From: DASUXA01 sp036378155
Lineage (GTDB): Bacteria; Actinomycetota; Actinomycetes; Mycobacteriales; Micromonosporaceae
Direction: 5' to 3'
Length of the DNA: 30,021 bases
NCBI GenBank assembly: GCA_036378155.1
Contig: DASUXA010000064.1
Location: 1-30,021 of the forward strand
The notes beneath the pieces are model-generated. The model was not told the origin of the DNA, ran no database searches, and saw only the letters and a list, made by a program, of their open reading frames with translations. A program made the translations under genes and the position numbers. This document shows, piece by piece, positions 16,287 through 23,962 of the stretch. How positions within the stretch are numbered: position 1 is the first letter of the stretch; every line of letters begins with the position of its first letter.

Positions 16287-17657
16287 ATGGCGCACATCAT
16301 CGCGATCGACACTCCCACCCTGGGCGACCGCGGCTACCTGGTCCACGACGACACCGTGGCGTTCGTCGTCGACCCGCAGCGCGACATCGACCGGGTGCTC
16401 GACCTCGCCGAGAAGGTCGGGGTACGCATCACCGACGTGTTCGAGACGCACATCCACAACGACTACGTGACCGGCGGGTGCGCGCTCGCCCGGCGCACCG
16501 GGGCGGCGTACCACGTCAACGCCGACGACCGGGTCGCCTTCGAGCGGGCGCCGATCCGCGACGGCGACGTCGTCCGCGTCGGCGACCGGATGCGCGTCCG
16601 CGCGCTCGCCACGCCCGGCCACACCTTCACGCACCTGTCGTACGCGCTGGAGCAGGACGGACAGCCGGTCGCGGTGTTCACCGGCGGGTCGCTGCTGTAC
16701 GGCGCGGTCGGGCGACCCGACCTGCTGGGCCCGGAGCACACCGACACGCTGGTCCGGCGCCAGTACCGCTCGGCCCACCGGCTGGCCCGCGAGCTGCCCG
16801 ACCACACGGACGTGTTCCCGACCCACGGCTTCGGCAGTTTCTGTTCGTCCGGGCAGAACGAGGCGGAGTCGTCGACGATCGGGCACGAAAAGCGGATCAA
16901 CCCCGCGTTGACCCGCGACGAGCAGCGGTTCGTCGAGGAACTGCTGGCTGGGCTGGACGCCTGGCCGGCGTACTACGCGCGCATGGCACCCGCGAACGCG
17001 GCCGGACCGGACGAGCCGGACCTGTCGGTACCGGAGCGGGCCGACGCCGCCCAGATCCACGAGCGGATCGAGGCGGGCGAATGGGTGGTGGACCTGCGCA
17101 ACCGGGTCGCGTTCGCAGCCGGACACGTCGCCGGGACGCTGAACTTCGGGCTCGACGGCAGCTTCGCCACGTATGTGGGCTGGCTGATCCCGTGGGGTAC
17201 CCCGGTGACCCTGCTCGGCGAGACACCGGAGCAGGTCGCCGAGGCGCAGCGGGAACTGGTCCGGATCGGCATCGACCGGCCGGCGGCGCACGCGACCGGT
17301 ACCCCTCGGGACTGGTCCGGCGGTCGCGACCTGGTCAGCTACCCGCGTGCCACGTTCGCCGAGCTCGCCCAGGTGCGGCACCACCGCCCGGTGGTGGTCC
17401 TCGACGTGCGCCGCAATCTCGAATGGCGCGAGCGGCACATCGAACAGGCGGTACACGTGCCGCTGCACGAGCTGCCGGCGCGGATCGACGAGGTGCCGGA
17501 CGGCGAGGTGTGGGTGCACTGCGGCGCCGGGTACCGCGCCTCCATCGCCGCCTCGCTGCTGGCTGCCCAGGGCCGACGAGTGGTCGCGATCGACGAGGAG
17601 TTCGGCGCGGCCGAGTCGGCCGGGCTGCCGCTGGCGTCCGTGGTGGTGACGGCATGA
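16287..17657 (+). CDS. cstB: CstB-like persulfide dioxygenase-rhodanese fusion
   Basis: 456 residues in three parts, as in CstB: a metallo-beta-lactamase-fold persulfide dioxygenase (1-240), a rhodanese-like domain without catalytic Cys (about 250-335), and an active rhodanese (about 350-450) with Cys412 in HCGAGYRAS. It should oxidise persulfides to sulfite and transfer sulfane sulfur, detoxifying sulfide stress. The dioxygenase has THIHNDYVTGG (His55, His57, Asp59) and TPGHTFTHLSY (His112). Compared with ETHE1, the third iron ligand, an Asp in FTGD, reads Gly here (FTGGSLLYG, 131-139), and HADH ends in Tyr60. Related CstB-like proteins may tolerate this, but activity needs testing. It is preceded by GGAGAGGAC and overlaps the next rhodanese by four bases. 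Confidence 0.88.
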   Translation: MAHIIAIDTPTLGDRGYLVHDDTVAFVVDPQRDIDRVLDLAEKVGVRITDVFETHIHNDYVTGGCALARRTGAAYHVNADDRVAFERAPIRDGDVVRVGDRMRVRALATPGHTFTHLSYALEQDGQPVAVFTGGSLLYGAVGRPDLLGPEHTDTLVRRQYRSAHRLARELPDHTDVFPTHGFGSFCSSGQNEAESSTIGHEKRINPALTRDEQRFVEELLAGLDAWPAYYARMAPANAAGPDEPDLSVPERADAAQIHERIEAGEWVVDLRNRVAFAAGHVAGTLNFGLDGSFATYVGWLIPWGTPVTLLGETPEQVAEAQRELVRIGIDRPAAHATGTPRDWSGGRDLVSYPRATFAELAQVRHHRPVVVLDVRRNLEWRERHIEQAVHVPLHELPARIDEVPDGEVWVHCGAGYRASIAASLLAAQGRRVVAIDEEFGAAESAGLPLASVVVTA

Positions 17658-18019
17658 GTTTCCTAAACCGGCTGTTCAGCAAGCCGTACACCACGATCGG
17701 TGCCGCTCAGGCGGCAGAGCTGGTCAATGACGGCGCGCTGCTGGTCGACGTGCGCGAGCCGTACGAATGGCAGGCGGGGCACGCACCCACGGCGCGGCAC
17801 ATCCCGCTGGGACAACTCCCGTCCCGACTCGGCGAGCTGCCGGCAGGGCGTCCCGTGGTGACGGTCTGCCGGTCGGGCACCCGGTCGAAGCGGGCCGCCG
17901 CGCTGCTGGCGGCCGAGGACGGCCGGCAGGTGTTCAACCTGGGCGGCGGAATGTCCGCGTGGGCCCGTGAGGGCCTGCCGGTGACCGCGAAGGGAGGCCG
18001 GCCGGGGCGGGTCGCCTGA
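17654..18019 (+). CDS. Rhodanese-domain protein
   Basis: 121 residues. The rhodanese domain starts at about residue 15: LLVDVREPYEWQAGHAPTARHIPLGQLP, with active loop CRSGTRS and catalytic Cys72, then NLGGGMSAWAREGLPV. The short N-terminus, MSFLNRLFSK, is common in small cytoplasmic rhodaneses. The ATG overlaps the cstB stop (ATGA), so translation is coupled and the product probably works with the dioxygenase as a sulfur acceptor or donor. The C-terminal tail is Gly/Arg-rich and short, and its coding end forms a hairpin at 18003-18028. Confidence 0.92.
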   Translation: MSFLNRLFSKPYTTIGAAQAAELVNDGALLVDVREPYEWQAGHAPTARHIPLGQLPSRLGELPAGRPVVTVCRSGTRSKRAAALLAAEDGRQVFNLGGGMSAWAREGLPVTAKGGRPGRVA

Positions 18020-18028
18020 CCCGCCCCG
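18003..18028 (+). terminator. Hairpin between the rhodanese and TauE genes
   Basis: An 11-bp perfect stem, CGGGGCGGGTC with GACCCGCCCCG, and a four-base loop. It covers the rhodanese stop codon and ends 12 bases before the TauE start. It could lower expression of the downstream genes (partial terminator) or protect the upstream mRNA. There is no U-tract. Confidence 0.45.
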
Positions 18029-18040
18029 CGACGGACGATC

Positions 18041-18913
18041 ATGCTCCTCCTCGCCATCCTCGCCGGCGCCCTGGTCGGTCTCAGCCTCGGTGCGCTCGGC
18101 GGTGGCGGTTCGATCCTCACCGTCCCCATCCTGGTGTACCTGTTGGGCCAACCACCGCACGCGGCGACCACCGGTTCGTTGATCGTGGTCGGCATCACCT
18201 CGCTGATCGGGCTGGTCAGCCATGCCCATGCCGGGCGGGTCCGGTTCGCCGCCGGGCTGACCTTCGGCGCGCTCGGCATCGTCGGGTCGCTGGTCGGTTC
18301 CCGGCTGTCCGCGAGCGTCGATCCGCAGGTCCTGCTCGCCCTGTTCGCCGGCCTCATGGTGGTCGCCGGAGTGGCGATGCTGCTCCGGCAGCGTCACGCG
18401 GCGCGGCCCGCACCGACGGGACCGGTCGCCTCCGGTACCGGCGTCAGAACACCGCGCCCGTCCGGCATCGCGGTACTCGAAGGCGCGCCGGTCATGATCG
18501 CCACCAGGCGCGCGTTGGCGGTCTGTCCGGTACCGTGCGGACGCGCCTTGCGCATCGCCGCAGCGGCCACCGCGGTCGGGCTGCTCACCGGGTTCTTCGG
18601 GGTGGGAGGGGGATTCCTGGTAGTACCTGCTCTGGTGCTCGCGCTGGGCTTCAGCATGCCGGTCGCGGTCGGTACCTCGCTCCTGGTCATCGCGGTGAAC
18701 AGCGCGACCGCCCTGGGGGCCAGGCTGGGCCAGCCGGTACACCTCGACTGGCGGGTGCTCGGCATCTTCACGGCGGCCGCCGTGATCGGCGGGCTGCTCG
18801 GCGGCCGGGTCGTGTCGAAGGTACGCCCCGAGCGGTTGACCACCGCGTTCACCGTGCTGCTGTTCGCGGTCGCCGCGTACACCGCCGCCCGCAGCCTGCC
18901 GCACCTGTTCTGA
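18041..18913 (+). CDS. TauE/SafE-family sulfite/sulfonate exporter
   Basis: 290 residues with about eight hydrophobic spans in two repeated halves. Each half contains the family's glycine signature: GALGGGGSILTVPILVYLLG near residue 20 and GFFGVGGGFLVVPALVLALG near residue 190. A longer polar cytoplasmic loop (about 115-180) separates the halves. TauE/SafE proteins export sulfite, sulfoacetate or related anions. After a persulfide dioxygenase that produces sulfite, removal of toxic sulfite is the natural role, and CstA/TauE-type exporters occur in known cst operons. It starts at ATG 18041, 21 bp after the rhodanese gene. Confidence 0.9.
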   Translation: MLLLAILAGALVGLSLGALGGGGSILTVPILVYLLGQPPHAATTGSLIVVGITSLIGLVSHAHAGRVRFAAGLTFGALGIVGSLVGSRLSASVDPQVLLALFAGLMVVAGVAMLLRQRHAARPAPTGPVASGTGVRTPRPSGIAVLEGAPVMIATRRALAVCPVPCGRALRIAAAATAVGLLTGFFGVGGGFLVVPALVLALGFSMPVAVGTSLLVIAVNSATALGARLGQPVHLDWRVLGIFTAAAVIGGLLGGRVVSKVRPERLTTAFTVLLFAVAAYTAARSLPHLF

Positions 18914-18980
18914 CTCTGCTCACAGCTGTGGCCCGCAGCCGTCGGGTCACCGTTTCCCCGCATCGACCCATAGGAGATCT

Positions 18981-19561
18981 TTGCCTTTCGACGGACGCAA
19001 CGACAAGCCGGGCCGCCTGCCCAGCGAAGACCTGCGGCAGTGGCTGACCAGCGACGACGCTCCTCGCGTGCTGGACGTGCGCAGCCCCGCCGAGTTCGCC
19101 GCGGTGCACATCCCCGGCTCGTACAACGTGCCGCTCGACCTGCTTCGCGAGCACCGCGACGAACTGCGCGAGCACCTCGACGAGGTCGTGCTGGTCTGCC
19201 GCTCCGGCGCCCGCGCCGACCAGGCCGAGAAACTACTCGCCGAGACCGGCCTCCGAACATGCACGTCCTCGACGGCGGCATCGTCGCCTGGCTGTCGACC
19301 GGCGGGGCGGTGAACCACGGGCCCGCACGCTGGGACCTGGAGCGGCAGGTACGCCTGACCGCCGGGAGCATCGTGCTGGCCAGCGTGCTTGGCAGCGTCG
19401 TGGTACCCCAGCTCAAGTGGGTGGCCGGCGCGGTCGGGGCCGGCCTGACCGGCGCGGCGTTGACCAACAGTTGCCTGATGGGCAAAGTCCTGTCCAAGCT
19501 GCCGTACAACCGTGGCGCGAGCTGCGACATCGACACCGTGCTCGGCAGGCTGGCGGGGTGA
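18981..19561 (+). pseudogene. Frameshifted rhodanese-DUF2892 (YgaP-like) gene
   Basis: A TTG start at 18981, preceded by AGGAGA, opens a rhodanese domain (VLDVRSPAEFAAVHIPG, catalytic loop CRSGARAD with Cys73). After ETGLR the frame breaks at 19254-19256. The expected continuation, NMHVLDGGIVAW and then two membrane helices (VRLTAGSIVLASVLGSVVV, WVAGAVGAGLTGAALTNSC), runs in the frame one base back and ends at 19561. A single missing base in an Arg codon explains this. Intact YgaP-like proteins are membrane-tethered rhodaneses. As read, the first frame yields 110 residues with a wrong tail ending at 19313. No slippery heptamer is visible, so a mutation or sequence error is more likely than programmed frameshifting. 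Confidence 0.82.
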
Positions 19562-19911
19562 GCGTCCTCGACCTCGGGCTGGACGGCTTGGAGGTGCTGG
19601 CCGCCGCCCACGACGGGCGCGAAATACCCGTAGTGGTGCTCACCGCGCGCAGCGGTTGGACGACCGCGTTCTCGGTCTGCGCAGCGGCGCCGACGACTAC
19701 GTCACCAAGCCGTTCAGCCCGACAGAGTTGGTGCTTCGAGGCGAAGCCGCGCTACACCGAAACCGTTCGGCTGGCTCCCCACCCGCCACTACGTTCGGGC
19801 ACGGTCGACTGCGTATCGACGACGCCCGCTGCGAAGCCTTCGTCGACGGGCAGCGACTCGATCTGACGCCGACCGAATGGGGACTACTCGCGACCCTCGC
19901 CGCCGCGCCCG
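19558..19911 (+). pseudogene. Remnant of an OmpR-family response regulator
   Basis: Begins, overlapping the previous stop, in the middle of a receiver domain (VLDLGLDGLEVLAAAHDG, IPVVVLTARSG), so the first ~50 residues are missing. At 19653-19656 the frame shifts back by one, again explained by one missing base, and continues LDDRVLGLRSGADDYVTKPFSP. Into the winged-helix domain it reads LRIDDARCEAFVDGQRLDL then TPTEWGLLATLAAAPG. It stops being homologous before the recognition helix and runs into an MFS fragment. With both ends lost and a frameshift it cannot make a working regulator. It differs clearly from the two intact regulators in this window. Confidence 0.82.
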
Positions 19912-20325
19912 GTGATCACACAGGATTACGCAACGGCGAGCGCTGAGGTCCGCCACGCCAGCCACCCGCGGCGAGGTGCGCGGTGGCCGCCGCCGCGGGT
20001 CGGGAGGCTGCTCAGCGGGTTCGGGCACGGAGTGATCTACACGTCGATGTTCATGATCGGTACCCACGAGCTGCCGCCCGCCCACCAGAGCACGGCGGGC
20101 GCGCTGCTGACCACCGCGCAGTACCTGTCCGGGGCGCTGACCGTCGCCGTCCTGACGCTGCTGCTCGGACGCTCGCCCGACGGCGCGGCGTTCCGGGCCG
20201 CGTTCCTCGTCACCACGGCGGCCGCGGTCGCCGGAATGGTGCTCGCCGTGGTACACCTGCGAACGTCGTCGCGACGACGAGGCGACCCGTCGGACGGGCG
20301 GCAGACTCAGCCCAGCGCGGCGTAG
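19912..20325 (+). pseudogene. C-terminal fragment of a DHA2-type MFS transporter
   Basis: An open frame of about 137 codons. Homology starts near 20005 (RLLSGFGHGVIYTSMFMIGT) and covers roughly the last three transmembrane helices of a 14-TM exporter (GALLTTAQYLSGALTVAVLT, then AAFLVTTAAAVAGMVLAVVHL). The N-terminal ~350 residues are absent, and the upstream DNA is the response-regulator remnant, so a deletion probably joined them. It is not a copy of the exporter at 12295-13731. Its stop overlaps the end of the convergent serine hydrolase gene by 19 bp. Confidence 0.8.
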
Positions 20326-21467
20326 GCGGCAGCCTGGATGTCGTGGTGCACCGGCGGCGCGTCGGCGGTGTCGAACATGCGCTGGGTCAGCACGATCACG
20401 GTCAGGTCGTGGTTCGGGTCGACCAGCCACGACGTGCCGAATCCGCCGTTCCAGCCGTACGCGCCGGTGTCGAGCACCGCCTGACCGAACCCCCACGACC
20501 GTCCGACGAAGAAGTCGGGCCACAGCCCGCCCCGCTTCTGCCCGGCTGCGAGCTGGTCGCTGGTCATCTCCCGGACCGCGGCGGACGACAGCACCGGTGC
20601 GCCGCCGCGCAGCAGCATCCGGGCGAAGGCGAGCAGGTCGTCGACTGTGGACACCAGTCCCGCCGCGCCGTCGTCGAAGGCGGGCGGTCGGCTCCACGCC
20701 CCGTCCGGCTCGTCCACGACGACCAGCCCGTCGGCGGTCGGCTGGTACGCCGTGGCGAGCCGCTCGACGTGCGACGTCCAGAAACCGGTGTCGCGCATGC
20801 CCAGCGGTTCGAAGATCCGGGTCCGCAGTACGTCGGCGAACCGCTGACCGGCGGCGCGTGCCGCGAGCACGCCGAGCACCTGGGCACCGGTGTTGTACAG
20901 CCAGCGCTCGCCGGGCTGAGCCAGCAGCGGCAGCGAGGCGAGGTGGGCGATCCAGGTGTCCGCGTCGGGGGGTACCGCCGGGTTCGGCGGCCCGATGGTC
21001 GCCAACGGCAGCCGCAGCGCCGCCTCGACCACCGGCCACGGCTGGGGCGACAGGAACATCTCCATCGTCATGCCGAACCCGAACGTGAAGGTCAGCAGGT
21101 CGCGGGCGGTGATCGGACGGGTCGCCGGTACGGTCTGGTCGAGCGGTCCGTCCATCCGGCGCAGCACCCGGCGGTCGGCGAGTTCCGGCAGCAGCCGGTC
21201 GACGGGCTCGTCGAGGTCGATCAGCCCCTCCCCGACCAGCGCCAGGGTCACCGCCGCGGTGATCGGTTTCGTCGTCGACGCGATCCGGAAGATCGAGTCG
21301 CGGGCGACCGGCGCGCCGCCCACCGCCAAGCTGCCCAGTGCTTCGACGTGTACCTGCTCGCCGCGCGCGACGAGCGCGACGAGGCCCGGCACCCGGTCGT
21401 CGGCGACGTGTCGACCCGCCGTCTCGTGCAGGTGCTCGATCCCGGCGGCTGTCAGTCCTGTACCCAT
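20307..21467 (-). CDS. Serine hydrolase, beta-lactamase class C / esterase EstB family
   Basis: 386 residues. The Ser-x-x-Lys motif STTK places nucleophile Ser64 and Lys67 in SIFRIASTTKPITA; the Tyr-x-Asn motif is in RWLYNTGAQVLG; and GWNGGFGTSW takes the place of the third (K/H-x-G) motif. This pattern suits the penicillin-binding-protein-like esterase/beta-lactamase family; true antibiotic resistance is not implied. No signal peptide is evident at the chosen ATG (21467), which is preceded by a GGAGGCGGGAG stretch, so it is probably cytoplasmic. The frame is open further upstream to 21851 but overlaps the SET gene there. The 129 bp before its start is a divergent promoter region shared with the SET gene. 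Confidence 0.88.
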   Translation of the reverse strand: MGTGLTAAGIEHLHETAGRHVADDRVPGLVALVARGEQVHVEALGSLAVGGAPVARDSIFRIASTTKPITAAVTLALVGEGLIDLDEPVDRLLPELADRRVLRRMDGPLDQTVPATRPITARDLLTFTFGFGMTMEMFLSPQPWPVVEAALRLPLATIGPPNPAVPPDADTWIAHLASLPLLAQPGERWLYNTGAQVLGVLAARAAGQRFADVLRTRIFEPLGMRDTGFWTSHVERLATAYQPTADGLVVVDEPDGAWSRPPAFDDGAAGLVSTVDDLLAFARMLLRGGAPVLSSAAVREMTSDQLAAGQKRGGLWPDFFVGRSWGFGQAVLDTGAYGWNGGFGTSWLVDPNHDLTVIVLTQRMFDTADAPPVHHDIQAAAYAALG

Positions 21468-21596
21468 CCCGCTCCCGCCTCCCTCGACGACGGTAACCGT
21501 TGCCGGTGACGACTCGCGCCGGCTGCGGAACTCATCGGGCTTTCCGGTATGAAACGCGACCCCGCCCCGTCCGCTGTCGACAGGTAAGGTGACGCG

Positions 21597-22115
21597 GTGC
21601 CCGCGAGTTACATCTCTCCGAAGGCCGTCAAAGGTCGACCCAGTTCGATCGAGGGTCGGGGACTGATCGCGGTCGCTGCCATCGCGAAGGACGAGATCGT
21701 GGCGATCAAGGGCGGACACATCGTCGATACCGCCACGCTCGCCACGCTGCCCGAGCGGCTGCGGGAGTCCGACATCCAGATCGCCGACGGCTTCCACCTC
21801 GCCGCTCTCGACGAGTCCGAGTACGAGAGCGTGATGCTGTTCCTCAACCATTCGTGCGAGCCGAACGTCGGCTTCGCCGGCAACATCGTCGTCGTCGCGA
21901 TGCGCGACATCGCGCCGGGCGAGGAGTTGACCACCGACTACGCGCTGTTCGACGACTACGACGGCGAAATGGAGTGCCGGTGCGGTACCGCCTCCTGCCG
22001 GCGGGTCGTCGGCGGACGTGACTGGCGGCGACCCGAGTTGCAGCGCCGGTACGGTCGCTACTTCTCGTGGTACCTGCTGCGCCGCATCGAACAGGCAGCG
22101 CAGACGGCGCCCTGA
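21597..22115 (+). CDS. SET-domain protein lysine methyltransferase
   Basis: 172 residues from a GTG start with AAGGTGA upstream. The SET fold is recognisable: IEGRGLIAVAAIAKDEIVAI near residue 20, the pseudoknot motif FLNHSCEPNVGF (83-94), and GEELTTDYALFD with Tyr115 as the probable catalytic tyrosine. A post-SET cysteine cluster, CRCGTASC (127-134), would bind zinc together with Cys86. SET enzymes transfer methyl groups from S-adenosylmethionine to lysine. Bacterial members are sparse and their targets are mostly unknown; nucleoid proteins are plausible. It stands alone, divergent from the serine hydrolase and followed by about 190 bp of non-coding DNA. Confidence 0.88.
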   Translation: MPASYISPKAVKGRPSSIEGRGLIAVAAIAKDEIVAIKGGHIVDTATLATLPERLRESDIQIADGFHLAALDESEYESVMLFLNHSCEPNVGFAGNIVVVAMRDIAPGEELTTDYALFDDYDGEMECRCGTASCRRVVGGRDWRRPELQRRYGRYFSWYLLRRIEQAAQTAP

Positions 22116-22242
22116 CCTGCCAGGTTGCCCGCCGGGCGCGTACGAGGCGAGTGCTGCCGCACTGCGACATAAGCGATATGGGCGAGTGGTACCGACCGGC
22201 AGCGGCTACGCTCCCGTCGGGTAGGAACAGCCCATCGCGTCA

Positions 22243-22258
22243 ATGTGGGCACCCACAT
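22243..22258. promoter_or_regulatory. Palindrome upstream of the lipoprotein gene
   Basis: ATGTGGG, CA, CCCACAT: a perfect 7-2-7 inverted repeat, 46 bp before the TTG start of the lipoprotein gene. It is well placed for an operator, but no regulator gene is adjacent. Confidence 0.45.
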
Positions 22259-22304
22259 CGGCTCGCGCCCCCGTCGCGGGCCGCCCCCGGAGCATGGAGG
22301 ATCG

Positions 22305-23093
22305 TTGAAGACACGTATCGGCGCGGTCGGCATCGCGGTGTTGGCGACGCTCGGCCTCGCGTTGACCGGCTGCGGCCCCGACACGGGCACCGGCAAGCAG
22401 TCCGCCGCCTCGCCGTCACCGACCCTGGCGGCTCCCAAGGACGCCCTGGCGGCGGGGGTCGCGAAGCTCGCACAGACCAGCTACGCCTTCACCGTCACAC
22501 AGAAGGACATGTCCGGGCAGGGCAAGGCCGACCCGGCGAACAAGGCTGCCCAGGTGTCGATCAACTCGACCGGCACCAGTGGCGGGTTCAAGATCGGTGT
22601 CATCGTCGTCGCCCCCGATTACTGGATCCAGGTGGACCTCGGACCCGAGATCGACAGGATGGCGAAGATCGATCCGAAGGCGTGGATGCACATCGATACC
22701 AGTAAGGTCACCAACAAGGACGCGCTGCCGGCCGACCCGAGCAGTCCCGACCTGTTCGACTTCTCCACCATGTCCGACGGTCTGGTGAACGTCGAGCGCG
22801 TCGACGCCGACCACTACCGCGGCACGATCGACCTGACCGCGGTCAAGGGCGCCGCGGAACCGGACAAGGACGTCAAGCAGAAGGTCGGCGACAAGGCGAA
22901 GTCGGTGCCGTTCACCGCGACGCTCGACGACCAGGGCCGGCTGACCGAATTCAAGATCGACGGCAGCGGTATCAACGACGCGCTGTCGCTGGACATGACA
23001 TTCAGCGACTTCGGTGCCGCCCAGAACATCAGCAAGCCGACCGGGACGATCACCGAGGCGCCCAGTTCGGTGTACAACATCTTCAACAGCTGA
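22305..23093 (+). CDS. Secreted lipoprotein, LppX/LprAFG-like
   Basis: 262 residues. The TTG at 22305, four bases after GGAGG, begins a classic lipoprotein signal: MKTRIGAVGIAVLATLG, then the lipobox LTGC. A Ser/Pro/Ala linker is followed by a beta-rich domain (LAQTSYAFTVTQKDM, PDYWIQVDLGPEIDRMAKID, WMHIDTSKV, DADHYRGTIDLTAV, FTATLDDQGRLTEFKID). This resembles the LppX/LprAFG and LolA-like lipid-carrier fold of actinobacterial lipoproteins, which bind lipids in a beta-shell; the match is by pattern only. It appears monocistronic, with a strong hairpin after its stop and a palindrome before its start. Confidence 0.78.
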   Translation: MKTRIGAVGIAVLATLGLALTGCGPDTGTGKQSAASPSPTLAAPKDALAAGVAKLAQTSYAFTVTQKDMSGQGKADPANKAAQVSINSTGTSGGFKIGVIVVAPDYWIQVDLGPEIDRMAKIDPKAWMHIDTSKVTNKDALPADPSSPDLFDFSTMSDGLVNVERVDADHYRGTIDLTAVKGAAEPDKDVKQKVGDKAKSVPFTATLDDQGRLTEFKIDGSGINDALSLDMTFSDFGAAQNISKPTGTITEAPSSVYNIFNS

Positions 23094-23105
23094 CGGCTGG
23101 AAATA

Positions 23106-23142
23106 CAGGGCGGGTGCGGCGGATTCCGCCGCACCCGCCCTG
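23106..23142 (+). terminator. Strong intrinsic-type hairpin terminator
   Basis: A perfect 17-bp stem, CAGGGCGGGTGCGGCGG with its complement at 23126-23142, and an ATT loop. It starts 12 bases after the lipoprotein stop and ends 16 bases before the next start codon. The downstream tract is not T-rich, common in actinobacteria. It is the longest perfect stem noticed in this window. Confidence 0.85.
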
Positions 23143-23158
23143 TCGTAGGGTCACCGTG

Positions 23159-23932
23159 ATGTTCACCGTCGAGCACCGCGACCAGGTACGCGAACGACTC
23201 CTCGAACTCGCGGCAGCCGATCCGGACGTGGTCGGCGCGGCCGTCGTCGGGTCGTACGCGGCCGGGCACAGCGACCGATGGTCGGACGTCGACCTCGCGT
23301 TCGCGATCGAGGGCGACCTGAGCGCCGCCCTGGAGCGGTGGACCCGACGGCTGTACCAGGACCTCGGCGCGCTGCACCATTGGGACCTGCGCTCGGGTGC
23401 CACCGTGTACCGGATGTACCTGCTCGCACACGGGCTCGAGGTCGACCTCGCGTTCGCGCCCGTAGCCGAGTTCGCTCCGCGCGGACCGCACTGGCGGACG
23501 GTGTTCGGTCAGCCGTCGCCTGCCCAGCCGGTGCCGGCGCGCAGCCGAGACCATCTCGCCGGGCTCGCGTGGCACCACGCCCTGCACGCGCGGGCGTGCC
23601 TGGAACGGCAGCGGCGGTGGCAGGCGGAGTACTGGATCAGCGCGCTGCGCGACCTGGTCGTCACGTCGGCGTGTGTCCGGTCGGGTCTTCCCGCCGACTA
23701 CGCGAAGGGCGCGCATCTGCTGCCCGAGCATCTGACCGCGCCGCTCGAGGCGACCTTGGTCCAGTCGCTGGACGAGGTCGAACTGCGCCGCGCCCTGACC
23801 GCCACTCTCACCGCCTGGACAGCGGAACTGGAACGAAGCGATCCCGACCTGTCGGACCGGCTGCGCCCGCTGTTCGCGGAACTCGGCGCGACCGTACCGC
23901 CGAGCCCGGACGTCACCACGGAAACCGGTTGA
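23159..23932 (+). CDS. Nucleotidyltransferase-fold protein
   Basis: 257 residues. The N-terminus has the polymerase-beta/nucleotidyltransferase signature: VVGSYAAGHSDRWSDVDLAF, with Gly31-Ser32 and the metal ligands Asp43 and Asp45. A third acidic strand, LEVDLAFAP, appears near residue 98. The C-terminal half is helical, as in kanamycin-nucleotidyltransferase-like and HEPN-linked proteins. It could adenylylate a small molecule or protein; nothing in the sequence identifies the substrate, and resistance should not be assumed. The ATG at 23159 or the GTG at 23156 can start it. It lies just after the hairpin terminator and so needs its own promoter in a very short gap. Confidence 0.82.
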   Translation: MFTVEHRDQVRERLLELAAADPDVVGAAVVGSYAAGHSDRWSDVDLAFAIEGDLSAALERWTRRLYQDLGALHHWDLRSGATVYRMYLLAHGLEVDLAFAPVAEFAPRGPHWRTVFGQPSPAQPVPARSRDHLAGLAWHHALHARACLERQRRWQAEYWISALRDLVVTSACVRSGLPADYAKGAHLLPEHLTAPLEATLVQSLDEVELRRALTATLTAWTAELERSDPDLSDRLRPLFAELGATVPPSPDVTTETG

Positions 23933-23962
23933 CGTCGCGGCGCTTCCGCCCGGACTCACGCC

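Noticed and set aside
17194..17203. GGGGTACCCC inside cstB, similar to a CsoR/CstR site
   Set aside because: Lacks the TACCCC...GGGGTA order (arms are reversed), lies deep in coding DNA and is explained by codons for Trp-Gly-Thr-Pro.
19250..19262. Programmed -1 frameshift in the YgaP-like gene
   Set aside because: No slippery heptamer or strong downstream structure is evident, and the neighbouring remnant has a similar one-base loss, so mutation or sequencing error is simpler.
23159..23932. Antibiotic (aminoglycoside) nucleotidyltransferase
   Set aside because: Only the general GS...DxD fold signature is visible; nothing specific to aminoglycoside enzymes and no resistance context.
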